This document shows positions 15,137 through 23,722 of a stretch of 27,041 nt of DNA, piece by piece. The stretch comes from JAMLIN01 sp041676645 (GTDB taxonomy: Bacteria; Pseudomonadota; Gammaproteobacteria; Burkholderiales; Burkholderiaceae_E). Position numbers and translations under genes: made by a program. Numbering within the stretch: the first letter of the stretch is position 1; the number at the start of each line of letters is the position of its first letter. The notes under the pieces were generated by a model that did not search any database, was not told the origin of the DNA, and saw only the letters and a program-made list of their open reading frames with translations. The stretch is from the NCBI GenBank assembly GCA_041676645.1, contig JBAYRO010000038.1:1-27041 (forward strand), in the 5' to 3' direction.

Positions 15137-15556
15137 ATGCCGACGAACAACAACGATTCCCTCGAATGGGTCGACATGGGAGTGGTGGTCGAGATGCTGC
15201 GTGCCTCGACCCTGCCACCTGAGCAACCCGCCCACGCCAGGCCCGCCGCGCCCGCGCCTGAGCCGATCCACCCGGTATCCCCGCGGGCCCTGCGCCTGGT
15301 CGAGATGCTGCCCCGGGGATTCCGTCTCTACGAGACCCGGCTGAACTATCCCCATGTGGTCGAGCAGCTCGCCGATAGCTGGCACGATCCGCAGCGCTTC
15401 GCCAGCCTGATCGACGAGCTGACGCTCGTCGATCGCCCAAACCGCGCCGGTTTTCCGTTCGAGGTGCTCACCGAGCTCACCAATCTGCGCGATCACTATT
15501 TCGCCGAGATCCATCCCGGCTACAGGGACAGGCTGCGTCGCGGCCGCGGCATCTAG
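15137..15556 (+). CDS. Conserved-looking hypothetical protein inserted between tyrA and aroA
   Basis: 139 residues of unknown function. Residues 1-22 are polar/helical, 23-45 are a Pro/Ala-rich linker (PAHARPAAPAPEP), and 48-135 look like a compact alpha-helical domain: MLPRGFRLYETRLNYPHVVEQLADSW, then DELTLVDRPNRAGFPFEVLTELTNLRDHYF. The pattern of aromatic and charged residues resembles small uncharacterised betaproteobacterial proteins of the 'YPHVV..LA..W.DP....FPFEV..EL..L..YY' kind, but I cannot name a family. There is no signal peptide or membrane helix. AGGACG precedes the ATG. It runs against the superoperon and shares the tetranucleotide CTAG with tyrA, each gene using it for its TAG stop. 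Confidence 0.78.
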   Translation: MPTNNNDSLEWVDMGVVVEMLRASTLPPEQPAHARPAAPAPEPIHPVSPRALRLVEMLPRGFRLYETRLNYPHVVEQLADSWHDPQRFASLIDELTLVDRPNRAGFPFEVLTELTNLRDHYFAEIHPGYRDRLRRGRGI

Positions 15557-16433
15557 TCCACCGATCGTCGCCAGCGACTGGCGGCGCCGAACAGGGCTTC
15601 GAGGGTGTCCCGGTCGGACGCCTCGAGCGCCCCCTCCAGGGCATCGAGCTTCTCGCGAAAGCGCCGCGCGCTCGCCAGCGCCGACTCCCGGTTGTCGAGC
15701 AGGATGCCCGCCCACAGCGTGGCCGAGGACGCACCGATGCGGGTGGTGTCGCGCAGGCCAGCGCCCGAGAAATGCCTTGCCGCTTCCGCGAAGGCGCCGT
15801 CGGCGATCGATGCGCACAGGGTGAACGCGACCGCATGCGGCCAGTGCGAGAACTCGGCGAACATCGCATCGTGGGCGGCCGGATGGATGGATTCGACCCG
15901 CGCGCCAAAGCGCTCGAGCAGGCCGCCGAGGCGCGTGGCCATCCGTTCCTGCGCGGGGCCGGCCGGGCACAGCAGCCAGATGCGTCCATCGAAGAGATCG
16001 GCCCTTGCGGCGGCCGGGCCACTGCCCTCGGAGCCGGCTATCGGATGGCCGGCCAGGAAACGGGGGCTGTCGGCACCGAATGCCTCCGCGGCGGCGGCCG
16101 CCACCGAGGACTTCGTGCTGCCGCAGTCGGTGACCAGGCAGTCGGGCGGCGCCACCCGGGCGATCGTCTCGAAGACCTGCGCCATGGCATCCACCGGGCA
16201 GGCGACGAAGACGAGCTGCGCATCGCGCAGGCCTTCGGCGAGATCGTCGGTGGCCGCATCGACGACGCCTGGCACGATCACGGCGCATACCCCCCGGTCG
16301 GGATCGACGCCGGTGAGCCGGCAGCCCGGCAGGGCGCGACGCAGCGCCAGCGCGATCGAGGCGCCGATCAGGCCCGCGCCGACGATCGTGATGCGCTCGA
16401 GGGGGGCGGACGTCCGCGGCCCACGGGCAGCCA

Positions 16434-16434
<1 letters not shown>
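15553..16434 (-). CDS. tyrA: Prephenate/arogenate dehydrogenase
   Basis: Oxidative decarboxylation of prephenate (or arogenate) on the way to tyrosine. The 293-residue protein has an N-terminal Rossmann motif ITIVGAGLIGASIALAL with an acidic residue after beta-2 (GVDPD), suggesting NAD preference. TDCGSTKSSV and AGHPIAGSEGSG carry the catalytic His region, and a helical C-terminal dimerisation domain follows. There is no fused chorismate mutase or ACT domain. The ATG overlaps the hisC stop (TGATG). In Pseudomonas tyrA is fused to aroA; here the genes are separate and an opposing gene lies between them. Confidence 0.94.
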
Positions 16435-17540
<1,106 letters not shown>

Positions 17541-17559
17541 GGACCGATGTGTGGGGCGC

Positions 17560-18714
17560 TCAGCTCGCGCGGGGGTAGGAGCCGATGACCTGGAAATAGG
17601 CGGCATGGTCGCGGATTTCGGCGAGCGCCGCCGCGACCGCTTCGTCGTCCTTGTGCCCGAGGATGTCGACGTAGAAGAAGTACTCCCAGTCGCCCCGGCG
17701 CGCCGGCCGGGACTCGAAGCGTTTCATCGAGACACCGTGGCGCGCGAGCGGCTCGATCAGCCGATGGACCGCGCCGGCCCGGTCCGGCACCGAGAGGATC
17801 AGGGACGTGAGGTCCGCGCCCGACGCGGCGCACTGGTAGGTGCCGATGACCACGAAGCGGGTGCGATTGGCCGGGCTGTCCTGGATGCCCTCCCCGATCA
17901 GGGCGAGCCCGTAGGTGCGCGCCGCCGGCTCGCCCGCGATCGCGGCGAGCTTCGGATCGGCGGCGGCCAGGCGCGCGCCCTCGGCATTCGAGCTGGCCGG
18001 CATCCGTTCGATGCCGGGCGCATTGCGATCGAGCCATCCGGAGCACTGGGCGAGCGCCTGGGGATGGGCGCAGATCCGCTCGATGCCCTCGAGCGTTCCG
18101 CCCTGGCTCATCAGGCAGTGCCTTACCGGTATCGATATCTCGCCGGAAACCGTGAGCGGCGATTCGAGCAGCAGGTCGAGGGTGCGGCTGATCGCGCCTT
18201 CGTTCGAGTTCTCGATCGGCGCCACCCCGAAATCGGCATCGCCCGATTCGGTGCGCCGGAAGACCTCGTCGATCGTCGCGCAGGCCAGCGCTTCGATGCC
18301 ATGGCCGAAATGCTTGTGGGCGGCCTGCTCCGAGAAGGTTCCGGGCGGCCCCAGGTAGGCCACGCGCAGGCGTCGTTCGAGCGCCCGGCAGGCGGAGATC
18401 ACCTCGCGGTAGATCGCCTCGATCGAGGCGCCCGGCAAGGGGCCTTTCGACAGGGCGCGCAGGCGCTCGAAGATCTGGGCCTCGCGCTCGGGCCGATAGA
18501 CGGGCGCGTCGGACTCGCTCTTGATCTCGCCGACTTCCTGGGCGCATATCCCGCGCGCATTGAGCAGATCGAGCATCTGCGCATCGATGGCGTCGATCCG
18601 TTCACGCAGCTTGAGCAGCCGCGGATCGATTGCGGCCGGGCCCGGGTCGGCGGGCTGGTCCACGCTCGGCTCGTCCGCATTCGGCTCGTCCGCATTCGGC
18701 TGGTCCGCGCTCAT
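17560..18714 (-). CDS. pheA: Bifunctional chorismate mutase/prephenate dehydratase (P-protein)
   Basis: Converts chorismate to prephenate and then to phenylpyruvate. Domain order over 384 residues: a repetitive acidic extension (1-28), AroQ chorismate mutase (about 30-115, LLKLRERIDAIDAQMLDLLN and YRPEREAQI), prephenate dehydratase (about 117-292, YLGPPGTFSEQAA, ENSNEGAISRTLD, catalytic TRF at 285-287), and ACT domain (about 301-380) with the phenylalanine-binding ESRP motif (334-337), so feedback inhibition by Phe is expected. The ATG overlaps the gyrA stop as ATGA. serC, usually found between gyrA and pheA, is missing. The N-terminal extension is built from four 15-bp tandem units. Confidence 0.96.
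   Translation of the reverse strand: MSADQPNADEPNADEPSVDQPADPGPAAIDPRLLKLRERIDAIDAQMLDLLNARGICAQEVGEIKSESDAPVYRPEREAQIFERLRALSKGPLPGASIEAIYREVISACRALERRLRVAYLGPPGTFSEQAAHKHFGHGIEALACATIDEVFRRTESGDADFGVAPIENSNEGAISRTLDLLLESPLTVSGEISIPVRHCLMSQGGTLEGIERICAHPQALAQCSGWLDRNAPGIERMPASSNAEGARLAAADPKLAAIAGEPAARTYGLALIGEGIQDSPANRTRFVVIGTYQCAASGADLTSLILSVPDRAGAVHRLIEPLARHGVSMKRFESRPARRGDWEYFFYVDILGHKDDEAVAAALAEIRDHAAYFQVIGSYPRAS
18653..18712. repeat. Four 15-bp tandem repeats in the pheA 5' end
   Basis: Units at 18653, 18668, 18683 and 18698 follow the pattern GGCTSGTCCRCRYTC; the two central ones are identical. On the minus strand they encode a pentapeptide pattern (SADQP, NADEP, NADEP, SVDQP) at the start of PheA. 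Unit number could vary by slippage without breaking the frame. Confidence 0.85.
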
Positions 18715-21383
18715 GATTCCGGCGCTCCGTCCGCATCGGCATCCGGCGCATCGGTGCCGTCCTCGGCACCGCTACCTCCGTTGCCGTTGCCTCCGTTGCC
18801 GTTGCCGTTGGCTTCGTTGCCGTTTTCCTCGTCGCCCTCGGGATCGTCGGTCTCGACCACCCGCTGCACGCCCGAGAGGGTGTCGCCGTCGTCGACGGAG
18901 ATCAGGGTGACGCCCTGGGTTGCCCGGCCCATCTCGCGGATCTCGGCGACGCGGGTGCGCACGAGCACCCCGCCGTTGGTGATCAGCATGATCTCGTCGC
19001 CATCCTCGACCAGCACCGCCGCGACGACCTTGCCATTGCGCTCGGTGGTGGAGATCGCGATCATCCCCTTGGTGCCGCGGCCGTGGCGGGTGTATTCGGA
19101 AACCGGCGTGCGCTTGCCGAAACCGTTCTCGGTGGCGGTGAGCACCGACTGGGTCTCGGATTCGGCGACCAGCATCGAGATCACGCTCTGGCCTTCCTCG
19201 AGGAACATGCCGCGCACGCCGCGCGCATTGCGCCCCATCGGGCGGACATCACCCTCGTTGAAGCGCACCGCCTTCCCGGCGTCGGAGAACAGCATCACGT
19301 CGTGGTCGCCGTCGGTCAGCGCCACGCCCACGAGATGATCCTCGTCGACGAGATCCACCGCGATGATCCCGGCCTTGCGCGGGTTGGAGAAATCGGCGAG
19401 CGAGGTCTTCTTGACGGTGCCCAGGCGGGTCGCCATGAACACATAGGATTCCTCGTCGAACTGGCGCACCGGCAGCATGACGGTGATCTTCTCGCCGTCG
19501 GCGAGCGGGAACAGGTTGACGACCGGCCGGCCACGCGATGTGCGGGTGCCCTGCGGAACCTCCCAGACCTTGATCCAGTAGACGCGGCCGCGGTCCGAGA
19601 AGCAGAGGATGGTGTCGTGGGTGTTGGCGATGAACAGCTGGTCGATCCAGTCGTCGTCCTTCTTGCCGGCCGCCTGCTTGCCGCGCCCGCCGCGGCGCTG
19701 CGCCCGGTACTCGGACATCGGCTGGCTCTTGATGTAGCCGGTGTGCGACAGGGTGACGACCATGTCGGTCGGGGTGATGAGGTCCTCGGCGCCGATCTCG
19801 GTCGCGTTGAACTCGATGCGCGAGCGCCGTTCGTTGCCGAACTCGGCGCGGATCGCCCCGAGTTCGTCGGCGATGATGCGGGTGATGCGCTCGGGCCGGG
19901 CGAGGATGTCGAGCAGGTCGCTGATCAGCTCGATGATCTCGCGGTATTCCTGGACGATCTTGTCCTGCTCGAGCCCGGTGAGGCGCTGCAGCCGCATCTG
20001 CAGGATCTCCTGCGCCTGCGTGTCCGACAGCCAGTATTCATCGCCGCGCAACCCGAAGGCCGGATCGAGCCCCTCGGGCCGGTAGCTCGCCAGGTCGTCG
20101 CCGGCGCGCTCGAGCATCGCGCGCGCCATGCCGGCATTCCAGCCGCGCGCCATCAGCCGCTCTTTCGCGATCGGCGGGGTCGGCGAAGCCTTGATGAGCT
20201 CGATCATCTCGTCGACGTTCGCGATCGCGACGGCGAGGCCCTCGAGGATGTGGCCTCGCTCGCGCGCCCGGCGCAGCTCGAACACGGTGCGGCGGGTGAC
20301 CACCTCGCGCCGATGCGCGAGGAAGTACTCGATCATCTGCTTGAGGTTCAGCAGGCGCGGCTGGCCGTCGACCAGCGCCACCATGTTGATGCCGAAGGTG
20401 TCCTGCAGCTGCGAGGCCTTGTAGAGATTGTTCAGGACGACTTCGGGGCGCTCGCCGCGCTTGAGCTCGATCACGACCCGCATGCCCGACTTGTCCGACT
20501 CGTCGCGGATGTCGGAGATGCCCTCGATGCGCTTCTCGTTCACCAGTTCGGCGATGCGCTCGAGCAGCACCCGCTTGTTCACCTGGTAGGGAAGCTCGTC
20601 GACGATGATGGCGGTGCGCGAGCCCCGGTCGATCTCCTCGAAATGGGTCGCGGCGCGCATCACCACGCGACCGCGACCGCTGCGGTAGCCCTCGCGCACA
20701 CCGGCGATGCCGTAGATGATCGCGCCGGTGGGGAAGTCGGGCGCCGGTACCTTCTCGATCAGCTCGTCGATCGTGATGTCGGGCTGCTCGAGAACGGCGA
20801 GCGAGGCATCGACCACCTCGCCGAGATTGTGCGGCGGGATATTGGTGGCCATGCCGACCGCAATGCCCGCCGAACCGTTGACCAGCAGGTTGGGCAGCCG
20901 GGCCGGCAGCACCGTGGGTTCGTTTTCCTTGCCGTCGTAGTTGGGCTGGAAATCGACGGTTTCCTTGTCGATGTCGGCGAGCAGTTCGCTCGCGATCTTC
21001 TCGAGCCGGCACTCGGTGTAGCGCATCGCCGCCGCGTTGTCGCCATCGACCGAGCCGAAATTGCCCTGGCCATCGACCAGCGGGTAGCGCAGGGAGAAGT
21101 CCTGCGCCATCCGCACCAGGGTGTCGTAGATCGCGGAATCGCCATGCGGATGGTATTTCCCCATGACTTCACCGACGACCCGGGCGCATTTCACATAGGG
21201 CCGGTTCCAGACGTTGCTCGACTCGTACATCGCGAAGAGCACACGCCGGTGCACCGGCTTGAGGCCATCGCGCACATCGGGCAGCGCCCTGCCGACGATC
21301 ACGCTCATGGCGTAATCGAGGTAGGAGCGTCGCATCTCCTCCTCGAGGCTGATCGGCAAGGTTTCCTTGGCGAATGGATCCAT
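18711..21383 (-). CDS. gyrA: DNA gyrase subunit A
   Basis: Type IIA topoisomerase subunit that cuts and rejoins DNA and introduces negative supercoils with GyrB. The 890-residue protein has catalytic Tyr122 in AAAMRYTE and the GyrA box QRRGGRG. The quinolone region GKYHPHGDSAIYDTLVRMAQ retains Ser83 and Asp87, the susceptible-type residues. The C-terminal beta-pinwheel is followed by an unusual tail of about 45 residues: acidic, then Asn/Gly repeats, then acidic again. The stop overlaps the pheA start. An extended -10 promoter lies at 21453-21461. It is divergent from mtaD. Confidence 0.98.
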   Translation of the reverse strand: MDPFAKETLPISLEEEMRRSYLDYAMSVIVGRALPDVRDGLKPVHRRVLFAMYESSNVWNRPYVKCARVVGEVMGKYHPHGDSAIYDTLVRMAQDFSLRYPLVDGQGNFGSVDGDNAAAMRYTECRLEKIASELLADIDKETVDFQPNYDGKENEPTVLPARLPNLLVNGSAGIAVGMATNIPPHNLGEVVDASLAVLEQPDITIDELIEKVPAPDFPTGAIIYGIAGVREGYRSGRGRVVMRAATHFEEIDRGSRTAIIVDELPYQVNKRVLLERIAELVNEKRIEGISDIRDESDKSGMRVVIELKRGERPEVVLNNLYKASQLQDTFGINMVALVDGQPRLLNLKQMIEYFLAHRREVVTRRTVFELRRARERGHILEGLAVAIANVDEMIELIKASPTPPIAKERLMARGWNAGMARAMLERAGDDLASYRPEGLDPAFGLRGDEYWLSDTQAQEILQMRLQRLTGLEQDKIVQEYREIIELISDLLDILARPERITRIIADELGAIRAEFGNERRSRIEFNATEIGAEDLITPTDMVVTLSHTGYIKSQPMSEYRAQRRGGRGKQAAGKKDDDWIDQLFIANTHDTILCFSDRGRVYWIKVWEVPQGTRTSRGRPVVNLFPLADGEKITVMLPVRQFDEESYVFMATRLGTVKKTSLADFSNPRKAGIIAVDLVDEDHLVGVALTDGDHDVMLFSDAGKAVRFNEGDVRPMGRNARGVRGMFLEEGQSVISMLVAESETQSVLTATENGFGKRTPVSEYTRHGRGTKGMIAISTTERNGKVVAAVLVEDGDEIMLITNGGVLVRTRVAEIREMGRATQGVTLISVDDGDTLSGVQRVVETDDPEGDEENGNEANGNGNGGNGNGGSGAEDGTDAPDADADGAPES
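18771..18825. repeat. Asn-Gly low-complexity repeat in the gyrA C-terminal tail
   Basis: Imperfect six-base units (CCGTTG/CCTCCG on the plus strand) encode runs of Asn-Gly, Gly-Gly and Asn-Gly-Asn between acidic blocks in the last 45 codons of gyrA. It lies within 60 bp of the pheA tandem repeat. Confidence 0.8.
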
Positions 21384-21432
21384 CGGCGGGGCTTCTCTGT
21401 CAGGGAATTCGAGTGAGAAAGCTCGGTGATAC

Positions 21433-21462
21433 TTGAGCAGCTAAACCTTTGAATTCTATCAT
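21433..21462 (+). promoter_or_regulatory. Sigma70-type promoter for mtaD
   Basis: -35 TTGAGC (21433-21438), 18-bp spacer and -10 TATCAT (21457-21462). The predicted start is about 35 bp before the mtaD ATG. The -10 is superposed on the gyrA extended -10, so the two polymerases would compete. A 10-bp palindrome CCTCCGGAGG (21475-21484) lies in the leader. Confidence 0.6.
21453..21461 (-). promoter_or_regulatory. Extended -10 promoter for gyrA
   Basis: Read on the minus strand the sequence is TGATAGAAT, an extended -10 (TGN plus TAGAAT) about 70 bp before the gyrA start. The matching -35 position (CCGGAG) is poor, as often with extended -10 promoters. It overlaps the -10 of the divergent mtaD promoter. 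Confidence 0.6.
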
Positions 21463-21502
21463 TTGACGCCGATTCCTCCGGAGGGGCGCCTACGCGCATC
21501 GC

Positions 21503-22852
21503 ATGCCTGACGAAACCCTTGTGATCGCCCCCGCCTGGCTCGCCCGGGTCGAGCCGGGCTTCGATGTCGAGACCGGCATGGCGGTCGTCGTCCAGGCGGA
21601 CCGCATCGCCGCCATCGAACCGGTGGAGCAGGCAAGGGCCGCCCATCCGCAAGCCGCGTTCATCGACCTGCCCGACCATCTGCTCTGCCCCGGCTTCGTG
21701 AACCTGCATTGCCATGCCGCCATGACGCTGCTGCGCGGCACCGGCGACGACCTCCCGCTGGAGCGCTGGCTGGGGGAGCGGATCTGGCCGATCGAGGGCC
21801 AGCTGATGTCGCCCGAGTTCGTCCACGACGGCGCCCTGCTCGCCTGCCATGAACTCCTGCTGGGCGGCGTCACCTGCCTCAACGACATGTACTTCTTCCC
21901 GGAGTCGCTGCTGCAGGCGGCCCGCGCGCTGGGCATGCGAGCGTGCGCCGGCATCGTCGTCATCGATTTCCCGAGCGCCTGGGGCAGCGGTCCGGACGAC
22001 TACCTGGCCAGGGGCCTGGCGATACGCGATCGCTGGCTCGACGATCCCCTGGTCGGCTTCGCCCTGGCGCCGCACGCACCCTACACGGTCGGTGACGACG
22101 CGCTACGCCGGGTCGCCACCCTGTCGCGCGAGCTCCAGCTTCCCGTCCACATCCATGTGCACGAAACGGCCCAGGAGGTCGCGCGCAGCGTTGCGGCGCA
22201 TGGCTGTCGCCCGCTCGAGCGCCTGCATCGGCTGGGGCTGCTCGGCCCGGACCTGATCGCGGTGCACGCCGTGCATCTCGATGCCACCGAGATCGCCCTG
22301 CTTGCAGCGCATTCGGCGAGCGTCGCGCATTGCCCGCATTCGAACCTGAAACTCGGCAGCGGCATCGCGCCGATCGCCGAACTGCTCGATGCCGGCGTCA
22401 ACATCGGCCTGGGCACCGACGGCGCAGCCAGCAACAACCGGCTCGATGTGTTGCACGAAGCACACACTGCAGCGATGCTCGCCAAGGGGGCGAGTGGGCG
22501 CGCCGAGGTGTTCCCGGCGCGCGCGGTTCTCGAGGCGATGACGCTGGGCGGCGCGCGTGCACTGGGGATGGAGAACGAAATCGGCTCGATCCGGACCGGC
22601 AAACAGGCCGATCTGGTGGCCGTGGATTTGGGCGCGCCAGAATCGCGTCCCGTTTTCGACCCGATTTCTCACTTGATCTATACGGCCGGAAGGGAGCATG
22701 TTGCCGATGTCTGGATCGCCGGACACCATGTTGTTCGCAAGCGACAACTAGCCGCTAAGAACGGCAGGACGGCCCTCTCCGACGTAGTTGGTCGGATCGG
22801 GGTGTGGCAGAATCGAATCAGTAGGATTCTGTCGGGTACTGCTGCATCCTGA
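21503..22852 (+). CDS. mtaD: 5-methylthioadenosine/S-adenosylhomocysteine deaminase-like amidohydrolase (TRZ/ATZ family)
   Basis: Metal-dependent amidohydrolase of 449 residues. Predicted ligands and catalytic residues: H69/H71 in NLHCHA, H218 and E221 in HIHVHET, His in HAVHLD (about 255-258), and D306 in LGTDGAASNN. The FxxxWL-type segment LPLERWLGERIWPIE is typical of MTA/SAH and related deaminases. It probably deaminates methylthioadenosine or SAH in purine/methionine salvage; exact substrate specificity cannot be read from sequence. In Pseudomonas the same gene lies near gyrA and next to ubiG and gph, which supports the assignment. The last 30 or so residues after HHVVRKRQLA are variable and may overlap the ompA promoter region. 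Confidence 0.9.
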   Translation: MPDETLVIAPAWLARVEPGFDVETGMAVVVQADRIAAIEPVEQARAAHPQAAFIDLPDHLLCPGFVNLHCHAAMTLLRGTGDDLPLERWLGERIWPIEGQLMSPEFVHDGALLACHELLLGGVTCLNDMYFFPESLLQAARALGMRACAGIVVIDFPSAWGSGPDDYLARGLAIRDRWLDDPLVGFALAPHAPYTVGDDALRRVATLSRELQLPVHIHVHETAQEVARSVAAHGCRPLERLHRLGLLGPDLIAVHAVHLDATEIALLAAHSASVAHCPHSNLKLGSGIAPIAELLDAGVNIGLGTDGAASNNRLDVLHEAHTAAMLAKGASGRAEVFPARAVLEAMTLGGARALGMENEIGSIRTGKQADLVAVDLGAPESRPVFDPISHLIYTAGREHVADVWIAGHHVVRKRQLAAKNGRTALSDVVGRIGVWQNRISRILSGTAAS

Positions 22853-22918
22853 GGCGTGGCGCGTGCCGGCGATATGGATTTCTAACCCAGAATCGTTCCG
22901 TTCCTAGCGAGGAGAAAC

Positions 22919-23566
22919 ATGAACAAACCGGTCAAAATGGCTCATCTGATCGCGACCGCCGTTTTTGCTGCGGCTTCGACCGCCGCGGTTGCGCAGACGG
23001 GCAATGGTGGCTATGTCGGCAGCCCCGACCAGCAAGTCGTGGTCGATCCGTTCGGCCTTTGCTGGCGTACCTCGGCCTGGACCCCGGCATCCGCCAACCA
23101 GGACTGCGACGCCGACCTGCTGCCGAAGCCGGCGCCCGCGCCGGCCCCGCCCCCGCCCCCGCCGGCTCCTGCCCCGGCTCCCGCCCCGGCTCCGGTGCCC
23201 GCACCGCAGGCCGAGAAGGTCACCTTCGCGGCCGACGCGTTCTTCGATTTCGACAAGAGCGCGCTCAAGCCCGAAGGCGAGGCCCGCCTCAACGACCTGG
23301 TCTCCAAGATCCAGGACATGACCCTCGAGGTCGTGATCGCCGTCGGTCACACCGACAGCATCGGCGCGGCTGACTACAACCAGCGCCTGTCGGTGCGTCG
23401 TGCCGAGTCGGTCAAGAGCTACCTGGTCGGCCAGGGCATCGAGGCCAACCGCATCTACACGGAAGGCAAGGGCGAGAGCCAGCCGATCGCGTCGAACCAG
23501 ACGCGCGATGGCCGCGCCAAGAACCGCCGCGTGGAGATCGAGGTGGTCGGTACCCGCATGCGCTGA
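22919..23566 (+). CDS. ompA: OmpA-family outer membrane/peptidoglycan-associated protein, no beta-barrel
   Basis: A 215-residue protein: signal peptide (cleavage near AVA-QT, residue 25), a short N-terminal segment with two cysteines (C48, C63), a Pro/Ala hinge (about 69-98), and an OmpA C-terminal domain (101-215) with FFDFDKSALKPEGEARL, GHTDSIGAADYNQRLSVRRA and KNRRVEIEV, which bind diaminopimelate in peptidoglycan. There is no room for the eight-stranded barrel of E. coli OmpA. This short form with a PelCWRTSAWTP-like start (here FGLCWRTSAWTP) is typical of Burkholderiales. A GAGGAGA ribosome-binding site precedes the ATG, and a strong terminator follows. Its position between gyrA and ubiG is conserved in this group. 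Confidence 0.94.
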   Translation: MNKPVKMAHLIATAVFAAASTAAVAQTGNGGYVGSPDQQVVVDPFGLCWRTSAWTPASANQDCDADLLPKPAPAPAPPPPPPAPAPAPAPAPVPAPQAEKVTFAADAFFDFDKSALKPEGEARLNDLVSKIQDMTLEVVIAVGHTDSIGAADYNQRLSVRRAESVKSYLVGQGIEANRIYTEGKGESQPIASNQTRDGRAKNRRVEIEVVGTRMR

Positions 23567-23578
23567 TGCGCAGTTCGG

Positions 23579-23596
23579 CACGGGCTTCGGCCCGTG
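23579..23596. other. UUCG-tetraloop hairpin after ompA
   Basis: CACGGGC and GCCCGTG (7-bp stem) close a TTCG loop with a C-G closing pair, the exceptionally stable cUUCGg form. It lies 12 bp after the ompA stop and just before the main terminator. It may stabilise the ompA message 3' end. Confidence 0.65.
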
Positions 23597-23603
23597 GCGC
23601 ACG

Positions 23604-23630
23604 AAGCCCCGCCCAGGCGGGGCTTTTTTT
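23604..23630 (+). terminator. Strong intrinsic terminator of ompA
   Basis: AAGCCCCGCC (23604-23613) pairs with GGCGGGGCTT (23616-23625), followed by a run of seven T ending at 23630. This is a canonical Rho-independent terminator in the ompA direction. Confidence 0.93.
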
Positions 23631-23667
23631 CGACCAGCGCCTGCCCGCTCCTTTCCTTCCGGTCGCC

Positions 23668-23673
23668 TAGAAT
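23668..23673 (+). promoter_or_regulatory. Candidate -10 element for ubiG-gph
   Basis: TAGAAT lies 50 bp before the ubiG start and just after the ompA terminator, where a promoter is required. No good -35 is present at 16-18 bp, so only the -10 is proposed. Confidence 0.4.
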
Positions 23674-23722
23674 GGACCGGCGGCCACCGGCATCCCGTGC
23701 CGGTGCCCAACCGAGGATTCGA

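Noticed and set aside
15048..15344. Alternative frame starting in the aroA upstream gap
   Set aside because: It overlaps the better-supported 15137 gene in another frame; Pro/Arg-rich with no ribosome-binding site.
18001..18400. Possible foreign segment or broken serC remnant near the gyrA-pheA junction
   Set aside because: The whole interval is intact pheA coding sequence with recognised motifs; no serC-like residues were seen in any frame.
19083..21416. Open frame of 777 codons opposite gyrA
   Set aside because: Antisense shadow of gyrA. Composition and phase follow codon bias on the other strand; no recognisable domain.
22790..22830. Possible sigma54 site (TGGCA-like) before ompA
   Set aside because: The -12 half TTGC[AT] is missing at the correct spacing, and the match falls inside the mtaD coding end.
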